Of a stretch of 64,000 nucleotides of DNA, positions 35,576 through 44,805 are shown in pieces. Within the stretch, counting starts at the first letter, position 1; each line of letters opens with the position of its first letter. Below the pieces are notes generated by a model. It saw nothing but the letters and a program-made list of their open reading frames with translations, was not told where the DNA came from and ran no database searches. The translations under genes were made by a program, and so were the position numbers. This DNA is from Mycobacterium sp. 050128 (GTDB lineage: Bacteria > Actinomycetota > Actinomycetes > Mycobacteriales > Mycobacteriaceae): contig NZ_JAZGLW010000001.1 of NCBI RefSeq assembly GCF_036409155.1, forward strand, positions 1,302,001 to 1,366,000, in the 5' to 3' direction.

Positions 35576-36628
35576 TTGCGCGCTGTGGTTTTGAGAGACG
35601 GTCGGCTGACGGTCCGCGAGACGGCGGACCCCGAACCCGGGCCCGGTGAACTGCTGCTACGCACGCTGAGTACCGCGATTTGCGCCTCGGATGTGCACTT
35701 CATGGACCACCCCGAACTCGCCGTCGACGATCCGACCGGACGCTCGTTGTACGACCCCGATCGCGATATCGTGCTCGGTCACGAATTCGTCGGTGAGGTC
35801 CTCGGACACGGACCCGGCTGCTCGGATCAGTTCGCCGTGGGCACCCGGGTGACCTCGATACCGATACGCCTGGTCGACGGCGGCGCCGGCGGAGTGCGGA
35901 TCATCGGGCAGCACCCCGAAGCGCAGGGGAGTTTCGCTGAGCTGCTGGTGATTTCGGAGGCGGCGGCCAAGGCCGTCTCCGGCGACGTTGCCAGTGATGC
36001 CGTCGCGATGGTCGATGCCTTCGCGGTCGGCGAGTTCTATGTGCGATCGGCAGATATCCAACCGGGCGAGATCGCCGTCGTCATCGGTGCGGGGGCGATC
36101 GGCCTGTCGGCCGTCGCCGCCCTGGCATCCCGCGGCGTCGAACCGATCATCGTGGCCGACTTCAAGGCCGACCGGCGCACTCTGGCCCGGGACCGCTTCG
36201 GCGCACACGTGGTCGTCGACCCTGCGGAGCAGCCGTGGGCGGACGCATTCCGGGAGGTTCGCGGCGAGCGCGGATTGCCCGGGCCGGCCGTGGTATTCGA
36301 ATGCGTGGGCGCCGCCGGCCTGATCCAGAACATCGTCGAGTCCGCCGAGATGATGACTCGCATCTACTGCGCGGGCGGCTGGTACACCGGAGACACCCTG
36401 GACATCACCACCGCGACCCGCCAAGGCGTCACAATCCAATTCGGCGGCGGCCCGCATCCCCAGGACTGGTACGGAACCCTCGAGGCCATCGCGGCGGGCA
36501 AGCTGGATCCGCTCCCCAGCGTGGGGAAGGTCATCGGGCTCGACGACGTTCCCGAGGCGCTCGATCTCGCCCGCCGATCCGACGGGCCGCCGCGCATCGT
36601 TGTCCACCCGAACGGAGACCCGAATTGA
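35576..36628 (+). CDS. Zinc-binding medium-chain alcohol dehydrogenase
   Basis: This 350-residue enzyme has catalytic ligands Cys36 (AICASDVH) and His69-Glu70 (LGHEFVGEV) and the nucleotide fold GAGAIGLSAVAAL. It lacks the four-cysteine structural zinc loop, unlike the NDMA-type enzyme near 3.6 kb. The start is a TTG at 35576 with GAGGCAG upstream; a nearby ATG is out of frame. It begins a three-gene unit with a SnoaL-like protein and an SDR, and probably oxidises an alcohol in a small catabolic route controlled by the IclR protein. Confidence 0.88.
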   Translation: MRAVVLRDGRLTVRETADPEPGPGELLLRTLSTAICASDVHFMDHPELAVDDPTGRSLYDPDRDIVLGHEFVGEVLGHGPGCSDQFAVGTRVTSIPIRLVDGGAGGVRIIGQHPEAQGSFAELLVISEAAAKAVSGDVASDAVAMVDAFAVGEFYVRSADIQPGEIAVVIGAGAIGLSAVAALASRGVEPIIVADFKADRRTLARDRFGAHVVVDPAEQPWADAFREVRGERGLPGPAVVFECVGAAGLIQNIVESAEMMTRIYCAGGWYTGDTLDITTATRQGVTIQFGGGPHPQDWYGTLEAIAAGKLDPLPSVGKVIGLDDVPEALDLARRSDGPPRIVVHPNGDPN

Positions 36629-36635
36629 GGCAGAC

Positions 36636-37046
36636 GTGACCGAACGAGAAGACCGCCAGGACATCTCCGACCTGTTGGTGCGCTACGCGACCGGGATCGA
36701 CCGCCGCGACTGGCCGCTGTTTCGCACCGTGTTCACCGACGACTGTGAGCTCGACTATGGCGAGATCGGCACCTGGCATGGCGTGGACGAAGTAACCGAG
36801 TTCATGGACACCACGCACGCGATGGCGGGCCACACCCTGCACCGCTTGTCCAATCAGGCCGTCACGCTCGAGGGTGACAAGGCATCGGCCCGCACCTACG
36901 TCGATGCGGTAATCATGTTCGGCGACAACCAATCCGGCGTCAACGCGTGGGGCTTTTACGACGACGAGATCGTCCGGACCGCTGATGGCTGGCGCATTGC
37001 ACGCCGCCGGTTCACTCAGGTTCGCATCACCACATTCGGCCCCTAG
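36636..37046 (+). CDS. SnoaL-like domain protein
   Basis: This 136-residue SnoaL-type protein starts at GTG 36636, eight bases after the ADH stop and with GAGGCAG upstream. It has the helix ISDLLVRYATGIDRRDWPLF and the strand pattern of the NTF2 fold, ending RRRFTQVRIT. Several such proteins are small hydratases or dehydratases. The ATG of the next gene follows nine bases later, so this is an internal gene of the ADH-SnoaL-SDR unit. Confidence 0.82.
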   Translation: MTEREDRQDISDLLVRYATGIDRRDWPLFRTVFTDDCELDYGEIGTWHGVDEVTEFMDTTHAMAGHTLHRLSNQAVTLEGDKASARTYVDAVIMFGDNQSGVNAWGFYDDEIVRTADGWRIARRRFTQVRITTFGP

Positions 37047-37055
37047 GGAGCGCTC

Positions 37056-37874
37056 ATGACATTCGCCACGAAGTACGGTCCGTGGGCGCTGGTCGCCGGT
37101 GCCTCCGACGGCGTGGGTGCGGCATTCGCCGCGGGACTGGCCGAACGCGGCGTCAACGTCGTACTGCTGGCTCGCCGCCAAGCGGTGCTCGATCAGGTCG
37201 CCACCGAGATCGAATCCCGAACCGATGCCCAAACCCGAACCCTCGCCGTCGATCTCGCCGAGCCGGGCGCGGCCGCCAAGGTGGCCGAAGCCACCAGCGA
37301 CCTGGAGATCGGTTTCTTGGTGTACTGCGCCGGTGCGGATCCCAATTACAAACCCTTCCTTGATAATCCGATCGGCGCCGCCGAGGCGATGGTGCAGCGC
37401 AACTGCATGGTGCCGATGCAGCTGTGCCATCACTTCGCCCCGGCGATGGTCAAGCGGGGTAGCGGCGGCATTGTCATCTTCGGGTCCGGAGCGGGATTGG
37501 CCGGCGGACCCAACATGGTCGCCTACGGTGCGACGAAGGCGTTCGACATGGTTTTCGCCGAAGCGCTCTGGGCCGAGTTGCACGACAAGGGCGTCGACGT
37601 CCTGGGCCTCATTCTGGGCAAGACCAACACTCCCGCCTTGCGTGAACTCGAATACAGCCGCGGCAATATCGGTTCGCCAGACGAGGTGCCCGAGGGTGCC
37701 GCCTCCGTCGACGACGTCATCGCGGAGGCCTTCGACAACCTGACGAACGGCCCGACGTTGATGGCGGGTGACGTCATGAAGGCCGCCGCACAATTCGTGG
37801 CGTCATTGCCCCGCAAGCAGGCCGTCGAAATGTTCACCCAGGCCGCGGCCGTGGCGATGGGGCCCGATCGCTAA
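37056..37874 (+). CDS. SDR family oxidoreductase
   Basis: This 272-residue SDR carries AGASDGVGAA instead of the usual TGxxxGIG, an LVYCAGADP segment in place of NNAG and the catalytic YGATKAF. Such variants are common in the DltE/YqjQ-like branch. It closes the ADH-SnoaL-SDR unit. The 317 bases after it hold no gene and lead to the antiporter gene. Confidence 0.87.
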   Translation: MTFATKYGPWALVAGASDGVGAAFAAGLAERGVNVVLLARRQAVLDQVATEIESRTDAQTRTLAVDLAEPGAAAKVAEATSDLEIGFLVYCAGADPNYKPFLDNPIGAAEAMVQRNCMVPMQLCHHFAPAMVKRGSGGIVIFGSGAGLAGGPNMVAYGATKAFDMVFAEALWAELHDKGVDVLGLILGKTNTPALRELEYSRGNIGSPDEVPEGAASVDDVIAEAFDNLTNGPTLMAGDVMKAAAQFVASLPRKQAVEMFTQAAAVAMGPDR

Positions 37875-38191
37875 CCCCGGACTCCAGCAATGTGTCGTAG
37901 TGGATGTTGGTGTTCCATGGTTACTCCGCTGACTCACCGCAGACTCCCCCGCACGCGTCCCCGAGCCCCCAGAGTCCCCGCAAGACCGCTAGATCGGTTT
38001 GCCACAATCAGAAGTTAGTCGAGCCTAACAATTTAGATTGATGGCTCTGGCCAGCAAATATATGCAATCGATCGGCATCGATCGGCATTCTCACAATGTT
38101 GCTGGATAAGGGTAGCCAGGGTAGCTTTGGCGGACAGGTCAAGCCACGGCCGCGAGCCAAACAACCATGAAGCCCTGAGTGAAGGACGACG
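37875..38191. other. Intergenic region with small repeats (317 bases)
   Basis: No gene is seen. The region contains an inverted repeat GTTAG-N6-CTAAC (38014-38029) and a tandem duplication of ATCGATCGGC (38067-38086). The CTAAC half-sites resemble iron or manganese regulator boxes in mycobacteria, but the left half is poor. The region is probably the leader of the antiporter gene. Confidence 0.45.
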
Positions 38192-39493
38192 ATGCTCGCC
38201 ACTGACAGGCCCGCCGGCTCGATTCCGACGGCGGCGGCACGCTCGCCACGGCGAACGCTCTTCCGCTCGGCGTTGATCACCGCGATATTCATCGCCCCCG
38301 CGGTCGTGGTGCGAATCATCGGCCTGCATCCGGACCCGGTTGTCGCCCTGCTGATCTTCGGTGCCGCGGTGGTCTCGGCCAGTTTCCTGCTGGCGTGGGC
38401 CGCCGAGGCCGCACAGATCGACGTCTCCGGCGGACTGGCGATCGCGGTGCTCGCCCTGGTCGCGGTGCTGCCCGAATACGCGGTGGACCTCTACTACGCG
38501 TTTGTGTCCGGCCATAACCCGGAATACGCGCAGTACGCGGCGGCCAATATGACCGGATCCAATCGGCTGTTGATGGGCCTGGGGTGGCCGGTCGTGGTGC
38601 TGGTCAGCGTCGTCGCGGCGCGCCGGATCGGTGCCGGCAAGACGACGGGCCTGGCTCTGGAGCCCGCCAATCGCGTCGAACTCGGGTTCCTGTTGATCGC
38701 CGGCCTGGCCGCGTTCGCGATCCCGGTCGGCGGCGAGATCCATTTCGCGATGGGGCTGGCACTATTGGCCTGGTTCGGCTTCTACCTGTACAAGGTCAGC
38801 CACGGCGATGTCGAAGAACCCGACCTGGTCGGTACCGCCGCCGCTGTCGGTGAGCTCTCGGATCGGACCCGCCGCATCATCGTCGTCAGCCTGTTCACCT
38901 TGTCCGGCGCCGTGATCCTGTTGTGTGCCAAGCCCTTTGCCGACAATCTGGTCGCGGCCGGCACCGAGCTGGGCATCGACCGATTCCTGCTGGTGCAGTG
39001 GCTCGCGCCGTTGGCCTCCGAGGCGCCCGAGTTCATCATCGCGACGATCTTCGCCGCCCGCGGCAAGGGCACCGCGGCCATCGCCACGCTGATCTCGTCC
39101 AAGGTCAACCAGTGGACGCTGCTGATCGGATCGCTGCCGGTGGCCCACATGCTGGGCGGTGGTGGCTTCTCCCTGGCGCTCGACTCCCGCCAAGTCGAGG
39201 AAGTCTTGCTCACCGCCAGCCAGACGTTGATGGGGGTCGCGGTGATCCTGGCGCTGCGCTTCGGCCGGGCCGCCGCCTGGACGCTGCTGGGATTGTTCAT
39301 CGTTCAGTTCCCGCTCACCTCGACTCCGGAGCGTCTGGTGCTCTGCGGCATCTACGCGGCGATCGCCGTCGGCGGATTCATCGTCAACCGCGGCTACGTG
39401 ACCGCCACGCTGAAGGCGCCTTTCCTCGGAACAGCCGTCCGGCACGCCGGTCCTCCGCACCACCCGGCCGAGGAAGCGGCCCTCCCGAGGTAG
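38192..39493 (+). CDS. CaCA-family sodium/calcium (cation) exchanger
   Basis: This 433-residue membrane protein has about ten hydrophobic segments. It contains two alpha-repeat-like stretches: VLPEYAVDLYYAF with NMTGSNRLLMGLG, and SEAPEFIIATIFAA with LISSKVNQWTLLIGSLP. These match the paired cation-binding repeats of Ca2+/cation antiporters. It would exchange Na+ or H+ for Ca2+ or a related ion across the plasma membrane. The ATG at 38192 follows GAAGGACG. Ion specificity is unproven. Confidence 0.87.
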   Translation: MLATDRPAGSIPTAAARSPRRTLFRSALITAIFIAPAVVVRIIGLHPDPVVALLIFGAAVVSASFLLAWAAEAAQIDVSGGLAIAVLALVAVLPEYAVDLYYAFVSGHNPEYAQYAAANMTGSNRLLMGLGWPVVVLVSVVAARRIGAGKTTGLALEPANRVELGFLLIAGLAAFAIPVGGEIHFAMGLALLAWFGFYLYKVSHGDVEEPDLVGTAAAVGELSDRTRRIIVVSLFTLSGAVILLCAKPFADNLVAAGTELGIDRFLLVQWLAPLASEAPEFIIATIFAARGKGTAAIATLISSKVNQWTLLIGSLPVAHMLGGGGFSLALDSRQVEEVLLTASQTLMGVAVILALRFGRAAAWTLLGLFIVQFPLTSTPERLVLCGIYAAIAVGGFIVNRGYVTATLKAPFLGTAVRHAGPPHHPAEEAALPR

Positions 39494-39534
39494 TACGCGC
39501 CGACCGCTCGAAGGGCTGCGTATAACGTCGCGGT

Positions 39535-40371
39535 ATGAATCGAGTCTCGGTGATCACGGGTGGCGCGGGCGGCATGGGTCTGGCCACGGCGAAAATTGTG
39601 GGCGGCGACCACACGCTGGTTCTCTGCGATGTCAGGCAGGACCGGCTCGATACGGCGGCAGCAACCCTGAAAGACCTCGGGATCACCGTTACCGCCATGA
39701 ATTGCGACGTGACAGACCGGGGTGCCGTCACCGAGCTGCTCGACACCGCAACGGGCCTCGGCACCCTCTCCTCGGTGATCCACACCGCGGGAGTGAGCCC
39801 GAGCATGGGCTCCGCGGAGTACGTAATGCGCACCAATGCAATCGGCACCGTCAACGTCAACGAGGCTTTCTACGCCACCGGCGCCGAAGGCTCGGTGATC
39901 GTCAATGTGGCATCGATGGCGGCCCACATGCTGCCCGCGGAACTGATTCCGACGGCAGCGTTTCCGTCGGCGATCGATGACGGCGATGTCTTCTGGGACG
40001 CCATGATGACGGCGTGCGAGATCGCCGGAGAAGACGCGCGATCCGGAATCGCCTACGCGTTGAGCAAGAGTTTCGTGAAGTGGTACAGCCAGTCACAGGC
40101 GGAGCGCTTTAACGCGCGCGGATTGCGCATCGTCTCGGTCTCTCCGGGATCCATCGACACCGAGATGGGCCGACTCGAGGAACAGGCCGGCGCCGGCGCG
40201 ATGGTCGCCAACGCCGCAGTCCCGCGCTGGGGCAAGCCGGAGGAGATGGCCGAGCTACTCGCCTTCTGCGCAAGTGACAAGGCGGGCTACCTCACCGGCA
40301 CCGACATCCTCAACGACGGCGGCGTGATCGCCTCGATGACCGAGCGGGCCCGGGTGGCCGCCGACGGCTAG
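39535..40371 (+). CDS. SDR family oxidoreductase
   Basis: This 278-residue SDR has ITGGAGGMGLA, HTAGVSPSM in place of NNAG, a serine in NVASMAAHML and a catalytic YALSKSF after an insertion of about 40 residues between the serine and tyrosine motifs. The C-terminal YLTGTDILNDGG is typical. The insertion may shape a substrate pocket. It overlaps the convergent SulP gene by four bases. Cofactor and substrate unknown. Confidence 0.87.
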   Translation: MNRVSVITGGAGGMGLATAKIVGGDHTLVLCDVRQDRLDTAAATLKDLGITVTAMNCDVTDRGAVTELLDTATGLGTLSSVIHTAGVSPSMGSAEYVMRTNAIGTVNVNEAFYATGAEGSVIVNVASMAAHMLPAELIPTAAFPSAIDDGDVFWDAMMTACEIAGEDARSGIAYALSKSFVKWYSQSQAERFNARGLRIVSVSPGSIDTEMGRLEEQAGAGAMVANAAVPRWGKPEEMAELLAFCASDKAGYLTGTDILNDGGVIASMTERARVAADG

Positions 40372-42134
40372 ACCAGGTAGTAGAAGTTCGTGAGTTCCGG
40401 TGCGATCGGGGACGGTTCCTTCAGCTTCAAGTCAGCCAGCTTGCCGTGGGCGTAGCGCACCGCCTTGAGCGTCGCGGAGAAATCCTCGTCCTCTTCGGGG
40501 AAGACATGCTCTGCGGTGAACCAACTTTTAAATCCGACGTTGTTCAGCACCGCGAGCGTGTCCGCACGCACCCCGGCAAGTAGCACGGTGACACCGCGTG
40601 CGGTCTCTTCCCGCAGGAAATGCTCGATGCGCTCGATGCACACGACGTCCGGGTGGCGAACCCGTTTGAGTCGCAATACCGCGAACTTGATGTCGTCGTC
40701 GACTATCCGTTTGCTGATCTCGGACAGGTAGCGATCCAATTCCGGTGCGGCACCGAAAAACAGCTCGCCTTCCAGGTCATAGATCACCACGAACTCGTCC
40801 GCGGCCTCGCCCGAAATACGCTCGCGGACAACACGTTCGGGTGTGACGATGAGCTCCCGCGCTTTCAGCTTGGCCGCACGCGGCACGAACAGCAGGATCG
40901 ACAGGACCACACCGAGCAGGACTGACTTGTCCAAATCGATAGCCACGCCGGTGAAGGCGGTGACGATCACCAGTCCCGCGTCGTAGCGCGACGCCTTGAT
41001 GGTATAGATCAGCCGCTTGAAGTCGACCAGCCGTACGGCGGTCACCAGCAGCAGGCCCGCCAGTGCGGGCTGTGGCACGTAACGCAGGAGCGGGGCGAAC
41101 AACAGCAGCGCGGCGGCAACCGTTGCGGCCGAAACGATTCCGGAGAATCGCGTCTTGGCTCCGGACTGGAAGTTGATCGCCGACCGCGACAGCGAACCCG
41201 AGCCGGGCAGGCTTTGGAAGAAACCGCCGGCAAGGTTGGCGAGACCTTCGGCCATGATCTGCCGGTTGTAGTCGATCTTCTGCTGGGTTTGGTAGGCAAT
41301 GGCTTTGGCGATGGACAAAGCCTCGATGATGCCGACGAACGCAATCGCAAGCGCGCCGGTCGACAGGTGTGGTAGCCACTCGGTGTGGACTTCGGGGACA
41401 TGCGCGGTGGGCAGGCTCCGTGGGATCTTGGCGGCCACCGACACCGCGGTATGACCGCCGGCCCCGGGGATCGACCATCCCGCGAGGTAGGCGATCACCG
41501 AAGTGATGATCAGCACCGCAAGCATGTCGATCTGCGGCCAACGGTAACGCTGCACCAGCTTGCGCAGCACAACCGCCAAAACCACTGCCGCCGTGCTTAA
41601 TACCACAGCTCGGTAGTTGACGTGATCGCCATGCGAGAGGGTGAGCCAGACCCGATGTAAGACCTGCATGTGCCCGTTGCCCTTGTCGCGTACGCCCAGC
41701 GCGTTGGCCAACTGTCCGACGGCCAGCAGAAATGCCGCAGCCGCCATGAAGCCGATGATGACCGACTCGGAAATGTAGCGGGTCAGGTTGCCGAGCTTGA
41801 ACAAACTGATCACGATCTGAAACGCGCCCACCAGCACAGCCAGCAGGAACAGCCCTTCGAAAAGCTCGGTGCTGTTTTCCGAATCGATGAAGGCAAGCGC
41901 CGTGAATACCAACAGCGATATGGCACTGGTGGGGCCGTTGATCAGATGCGAGGACGACCCGAATATCGAGGCGACGATCGTGACGACGATCGCCGAGTAC
42001 ACCCCGAATCGCGGGTCGACCCCGGCGATCAACGCATACGCCATCGCCTGGGGGAAGGAGATGGCGGCGACGGTGAGGCCGGCAATGACGTCATGCCTGC
42101 CTTTGACCGCGTCGTAGTTCAGCGCGAAGCCCAC
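40368..42134 (-). CDS. SulP family anion (sulfate-type) permease
   Basis: This 588-residue SulP/SLC26-type transporter has the N-terminal signature VAAISFPQAMAYALIAGVDP, about 11 hydrophobic helices and a C-terminal STAS domain (about residues 430-550). SulP proteins move sulfate, bicarbonate or other anions with H+ or Na+. It is 18 bases downstream of a sulfate-binding protein gene on the same strand, an unusual pairing because such binding proteins normally serve CysTWA ABC transporters. That context argues for sulfate, though it is inference. Confidence 0.9.
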   Translation of the reverse strand: MGFALNYDAVKGRHDVIAGLTVAAISFPQAMAYALIAGVDPRFGVYSAIVVTIVASIFGSSSHLINGPTSAISLLVFTALAFIDSENSTELFEGLFLLAVLVGAFQIVISLFKLGNLTRYISESVIIGFMAAAAFLLAVGQLANALGVRDKGNGHMQVLHRVWLTLSHGDHVNYRAVVLSTAAVVLAVVLRKLVQRYRWPQIDMLAVLIITSVIAYLAGWSIPGAGGHTAVSVAAKIPRSLPTAHVPEVHTEWLPHLSTGALAIAFVGIIEALSIAKAIAYQTQQKIDYNRQIMAEGLANLAGGFFQSLPGSGSLSRSAINFQSGAKTRFSGIVSAATVAAALLLFAPLLRYVPQPALAGLLLVTAVRLVDFKRLIYTIKASRYDAGLVIVTAFTGVAIDLDKSVLLGVVLSILLFVPRAAKLKARELIVTPERVVRERISGEAADEFVVIYDLEGELFFGAAPELDRYLSEISKRIVDDDIKFAVLRLKRVRHPDVVCIERIEHFLREETARGVTVLLAGVRADTLAVLNNVGFKSWFTAEHVFPEEDEDFSATLKAVRYAHGKLADLKLKEPSPIAPELTNFYYLV

Positions 42135-42152
42135 CGTGCCGACGTCTTTCCG

Positions 42153-43226
42153 CTAGGTTCCCGACGCCGCCGCGGGCGGCGCCGAGATGGTGTCGAGGAT
42201 TCCGTTGGTGCCGAAGAACTGCTCGCGCGCGTCGCTCCAATCCTTGGCGATCTCGCCGATTCCGAAGAGTGCGAGCGGCGGCAGTCGATCGGCGTGTTTG
42301 GCGAGGATCTCCTGCTTGAACGGCCGATAGCCGAATTGCGCCGCTTGCTCTTGTGCGACGTCGGTGAACAAATACTCCAGATACGCCTTGGCATAGGTCG
42401 CGGTGTCGGGCTCCGCGAGGTTTGCGTCGACCCAGGCCACCGCCGGCTCGGCCAGGATGCTGACCGGTGGGTAGACGAGCTCGAGATCGTCGGAGTTGGC
42501 GGCGACCTCGCGCAGCGCCTCGTTCTCCCAAGTCAATTGGACGTCACCGATCTTGGCCAGGGTGAAACTGTCGCCCGCCCCGCGCGCTCCGCTGTCGGAT
42601 ACCGCCACGTGGGACAGCAGCGACTTCACGTAGGCCTTCGCCTGGGCCGGGGTGCCGCCGCGGGTGGTCACCGATCCCCAGGCCGCCAGAACGCTCAGCT
42701 GACCGTTGCCGGAGCTGCGAGGGTTCGGCGTCACTACGGACACACCCGCATTGACCAGATCGGGCCAGTCACGAATGCCTCGCGGATTGCCTTTGCGGAC
42801 AACGAAGACGACGGTCGACGTGTAAGGCACCGAATTGTGCGGCAGCCGCTGTTGCCAATTGGGCGCGATCAGCCCGTGTTTGCTCAACGTCTGGATGTCA
42901 CTGATCAACGCCAGCGACACCACGCTGGCCTTCTGACTACCATCGAGAACACTTCGTAATTGACGGCCCGAACCGCCGTGCGACTCTTTGATGTCCAGGG
43001 TGACACCGGTCTGCGCCCGATAGTGTGGGACGAACGCCCGGTCGATCGCGCCGTACAGCTCGCGCGTGGGGTCATAGGAGACGTTCAGGATCTGATTGGA
43101 TCCCGCATCGGGAACGTTCTTGACCCCGAGTGCAACCGTCGCAAAAACGAGGGCCACCACGCCGAGGACGTTGAGCCAGCTAATGCGGGGAAGAAAACGC
43201 CTCAAAGCCGGACGCGCTTTCAACAT
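42153..43226 (-). CDS. Sulfate/thiosulfate-type substrate-binding protein
   Basis: This 357-residue extracytoplasmic binding protein has a positively charged N-terminus and a hydrophobic anchor ([16 protein letters not shown], residues 20-35). The family signature [11 protein letters not shown] follows, then [14 protein letters not shown] and [14 protein letters not shown]. It lacks an obvious lipobox cysteine, so it may be anchored by the N-terminal helix or secreted. It begins an operon with the SulP permease rather than with ABC permease genes. GAGGGGACG precedes the ATG. Sulfate is the most likely ligand; related anions such as molybdate are less likely by the signature. Confidence 0.85.
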   Translation of the reverse strand: MLKARPALRRFLPRISWLNVLGVVALVFATVALGVKNVPDAGSNQILNVSYDPTRELYGAIDRAFVPHYRAQTGVTLDIKESHGGSGRQLRSVLDGSQKASVVSLALISDIQTLSKHGLIAPNWQQRLPHNSVPYTSTVVFVVRKGNPRGIRDWPDLVNAGVSVVTPNPRSSGNGQLSVLAAWGSVTTRGGTPAQAKAYVKSLLSHVAVSDSGARGAGDSFTLAKIGDVQLTWENEALREVAANSDDLELVYPPVSILAEPAVAWVDANLAEPDTATYAKAYLEYLFTDVAQEQAAQFGYRPFKQEILAKHADRLPPLALFGIGEIAKDWSDAREQFFGTNGILDTISAPPAAASGT

Positions 43227-43250
43227 CCAGGCGTCCCCTCACACTGATCA

Positions 43251-43268
43251 CCAGACGATTCGGTCTGG
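43251..43268. promoter_or_regulatory. Palindrome upstream of the sulfate-binding gene
   Basis: CCAGAC (43251-43256) and GTCTGG (43263-43268) flank GATTCG to form a perfect inverted repeat, 24 bases upstream of the binding-protein start. It may be an operator or a leader hairpin. Confidence 0.45.
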
Positions 43269-43282
43269 CATCCCACATTTTT

Positions 43283-43318
43283 ACGATGCTAACGATCAGG
43301 CCACCGGGTGGCATCGTT
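43283..43318. promoter_or_regulatory. Hairpin with two alternative pairings
   Basis: AACGAT (43291-43296) with ATCGTT (43313-43318) and inner GCCAC with GTGGC make one hairpin. Alternatively ACGATGC (43283-43289) pairs with GCATCGT (43311-43317). The two are mutually exclusive, in the leader of the DUF2252 gene and upstream of the divergent sulfate operon. Function is inferred only. Confidence 0.4.
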
Positions 43319-43396
43319 GAGAATCAGCCTGAGATTAAGTTTGCTTTTGACGATCGACAGCTACCGCGGCCACGACGCCCTACGTATGCTGAGCGA

Positions 43397-44797
43397 ATGC
43401 CGCAACGGGTGTTGCGTGACCGCTTGATCGAACTCGAAGTTCCGGGCGAAGATGTGGCCCGCGGCCGGGCCCTGCGCAAGACCGTCCCCCGACGCTCCCT
43501 CGCGCAGCTGACTCCCTCGTCGCGATCCGCGACGGAAATCCTCGTCGCCCAAAATGCGGGCCGGATAAGCGAACTCGTTCCGCTGCGGTTCGCCCGAATG
43601 CTCGCCGACCCGTTCGCCTTTTACCGCGGTTCGGCGGCGGTCATGGCCGCCGATCTCGCCGCGAGCCCGTCGACGGGGATCGAAATCATGTGCTGCGGCG
43701 ATGCGCACATCTCCAACTTCGGCCTGTATGCCGCCCCGCATCGCTCGATCGTCTTCGACCTGAACGACTTCGACGAGGCCGCGGTCGCCCCAGCCGAGTG
43801 GGACGTCAAGCGCCTGATCACCAGCGCGGTCATCGGCGGCCGTCACGCCGAATACTCCGCCGAGGCCATCCGGCGTTGCGTCGAGCAGGCACTGGTGGGC
43901 TACCAACACAGTCTGGAGGCGATGCTCGAGGAGATGGACGTTCTGGAGCGCTACTACCTACGGGTGGAGCCCGAGCATTACACGGGGACGATGTCCAAGG
44001 GCCTGCAGGCGGTGATCCAGAAGACGATATCGCGGGCGCGTACCCGAACGTCGGCGCGAGTCTTCAAGCAAATCACCGAGATTGGGCCCGACGGGACGCC
44101 GCGCTTGCGGGAAGCGCCGCCCGTGCTGCAGCACGTCGACGAGGATGTCGAGGCGCCGCTGGTGGAGTCGATTCAGGAGTATCTGACGTTGGTGCCGGCC
44201 GACGTCGCGCTGCTGTTGTCGCACTTCCGGGTCGCCGACGTCGCGCTCCGCGTGGTTGGTGTCGGCAGCGTCGGGACCCGTTGCTACTTGGTCATTCTGG
44301 TGGGCCCGAACGACACGCCACTGATACTGCAGATCAAGGAGGCTACGCGTTCGGTGCTCGACGAATACGGCGGGTGGCATCAACCGGAGAGCCTCACCGC
44401 GGCGATCGAGGCCAATGGCCACGGGGTGCGCGTCACCGATGGTCAACTGATCCTGCAGGCCATGTCGGATGTGTTCCTCGGATCGACCCGCAAGGACGGT
44501 CGTGACTATTACGTTCGTCAGTTCCACGACATGAAGGGCACCATCGAGACCGAAGGCATGTCGCCGTCCACCTTCACGGACTACGTCACTGCGTGCGCGG
44601 TGCTGTTGGCGCGGGCGCACGCGCAGAGCGCGAATGCCTCGATCCTGCGTGGCTACGTCGGCACCAGCAATACGGTGCACGAAGCGGTCGCCGAATGGTC
44701 CTACGCCTACGCCGATAAGTCCCTGGACGACTTTCATCAACTGCGCGCGGCGGCCGCGGCCGGCGAAATCGAAGTCGCCGAGGACCCCGCGCGATAG
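43397..44797 (+). CDS. DUF2252 domain protein
   Basis: This 466-residue protein of the DUF2252 family carries CCGDAHISNFGLYAAP, VFDLNDFDEA and WDVKRLITS in the N-terminal half, which resemble a kinase/phosphotransferase-like catalytic layout (Asp-containing loop and N-x-F). The C-terminal half has QFHDMKGTIE. Biochemical function is not established. The ATG at 43397 is chosen over an in-frame start 111 bases earlier inside the hairpin region. It lies divergent from the sulfate-binding/SulP operon. Confidence 0.85.
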   Translation: MPQRVLRDRLIELEVPGEDVARGRALRKTVPRRSLAQLTPSSRSATEILVAQNAGRISELVPLRFARMLADPFAFYRGSAAVMAADLAASPSTGIEIMCCGDAHISNFGLYAAPHRSIVFDLNDFDEAAVAPAEWDVKRLITSAVIGGRHAEYSAEAIRRCVEQALVGYQHSLEAMLEEMDVLERYYLRVEPEHYTGTMSKGLQAVIQKTISRARTRTSARVFKQITEIGPDGTPRLREAPPVLQHVDEDVEAPLVESIQEYLTLVPADVALLLSHFRVADVALRVVGVGSVGTRCYLVILVGPNDTPLILQIKEATRSVLDEYGGWHQPESLTAAIEANGHGVRVTDGQLILQAMSDVFLGSTRKDGRDYYVRQFHDMKGTIETEGMSPSTFTDYVTACAVLLARAHAQSANASILRGYVGTSNTVHEAVAEWSYAYADKSLDDFHQLRAAAAAGEIEVAEDPAR

Positions 44798-44805
44798 CTT
44801 CCGAC

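Noticed and set aside
38014..38029. An IdeR iron box
   Set aside because: Only the right half CTAAC matches the 19-base consensus; the left half is too poor to call an IdeR site.
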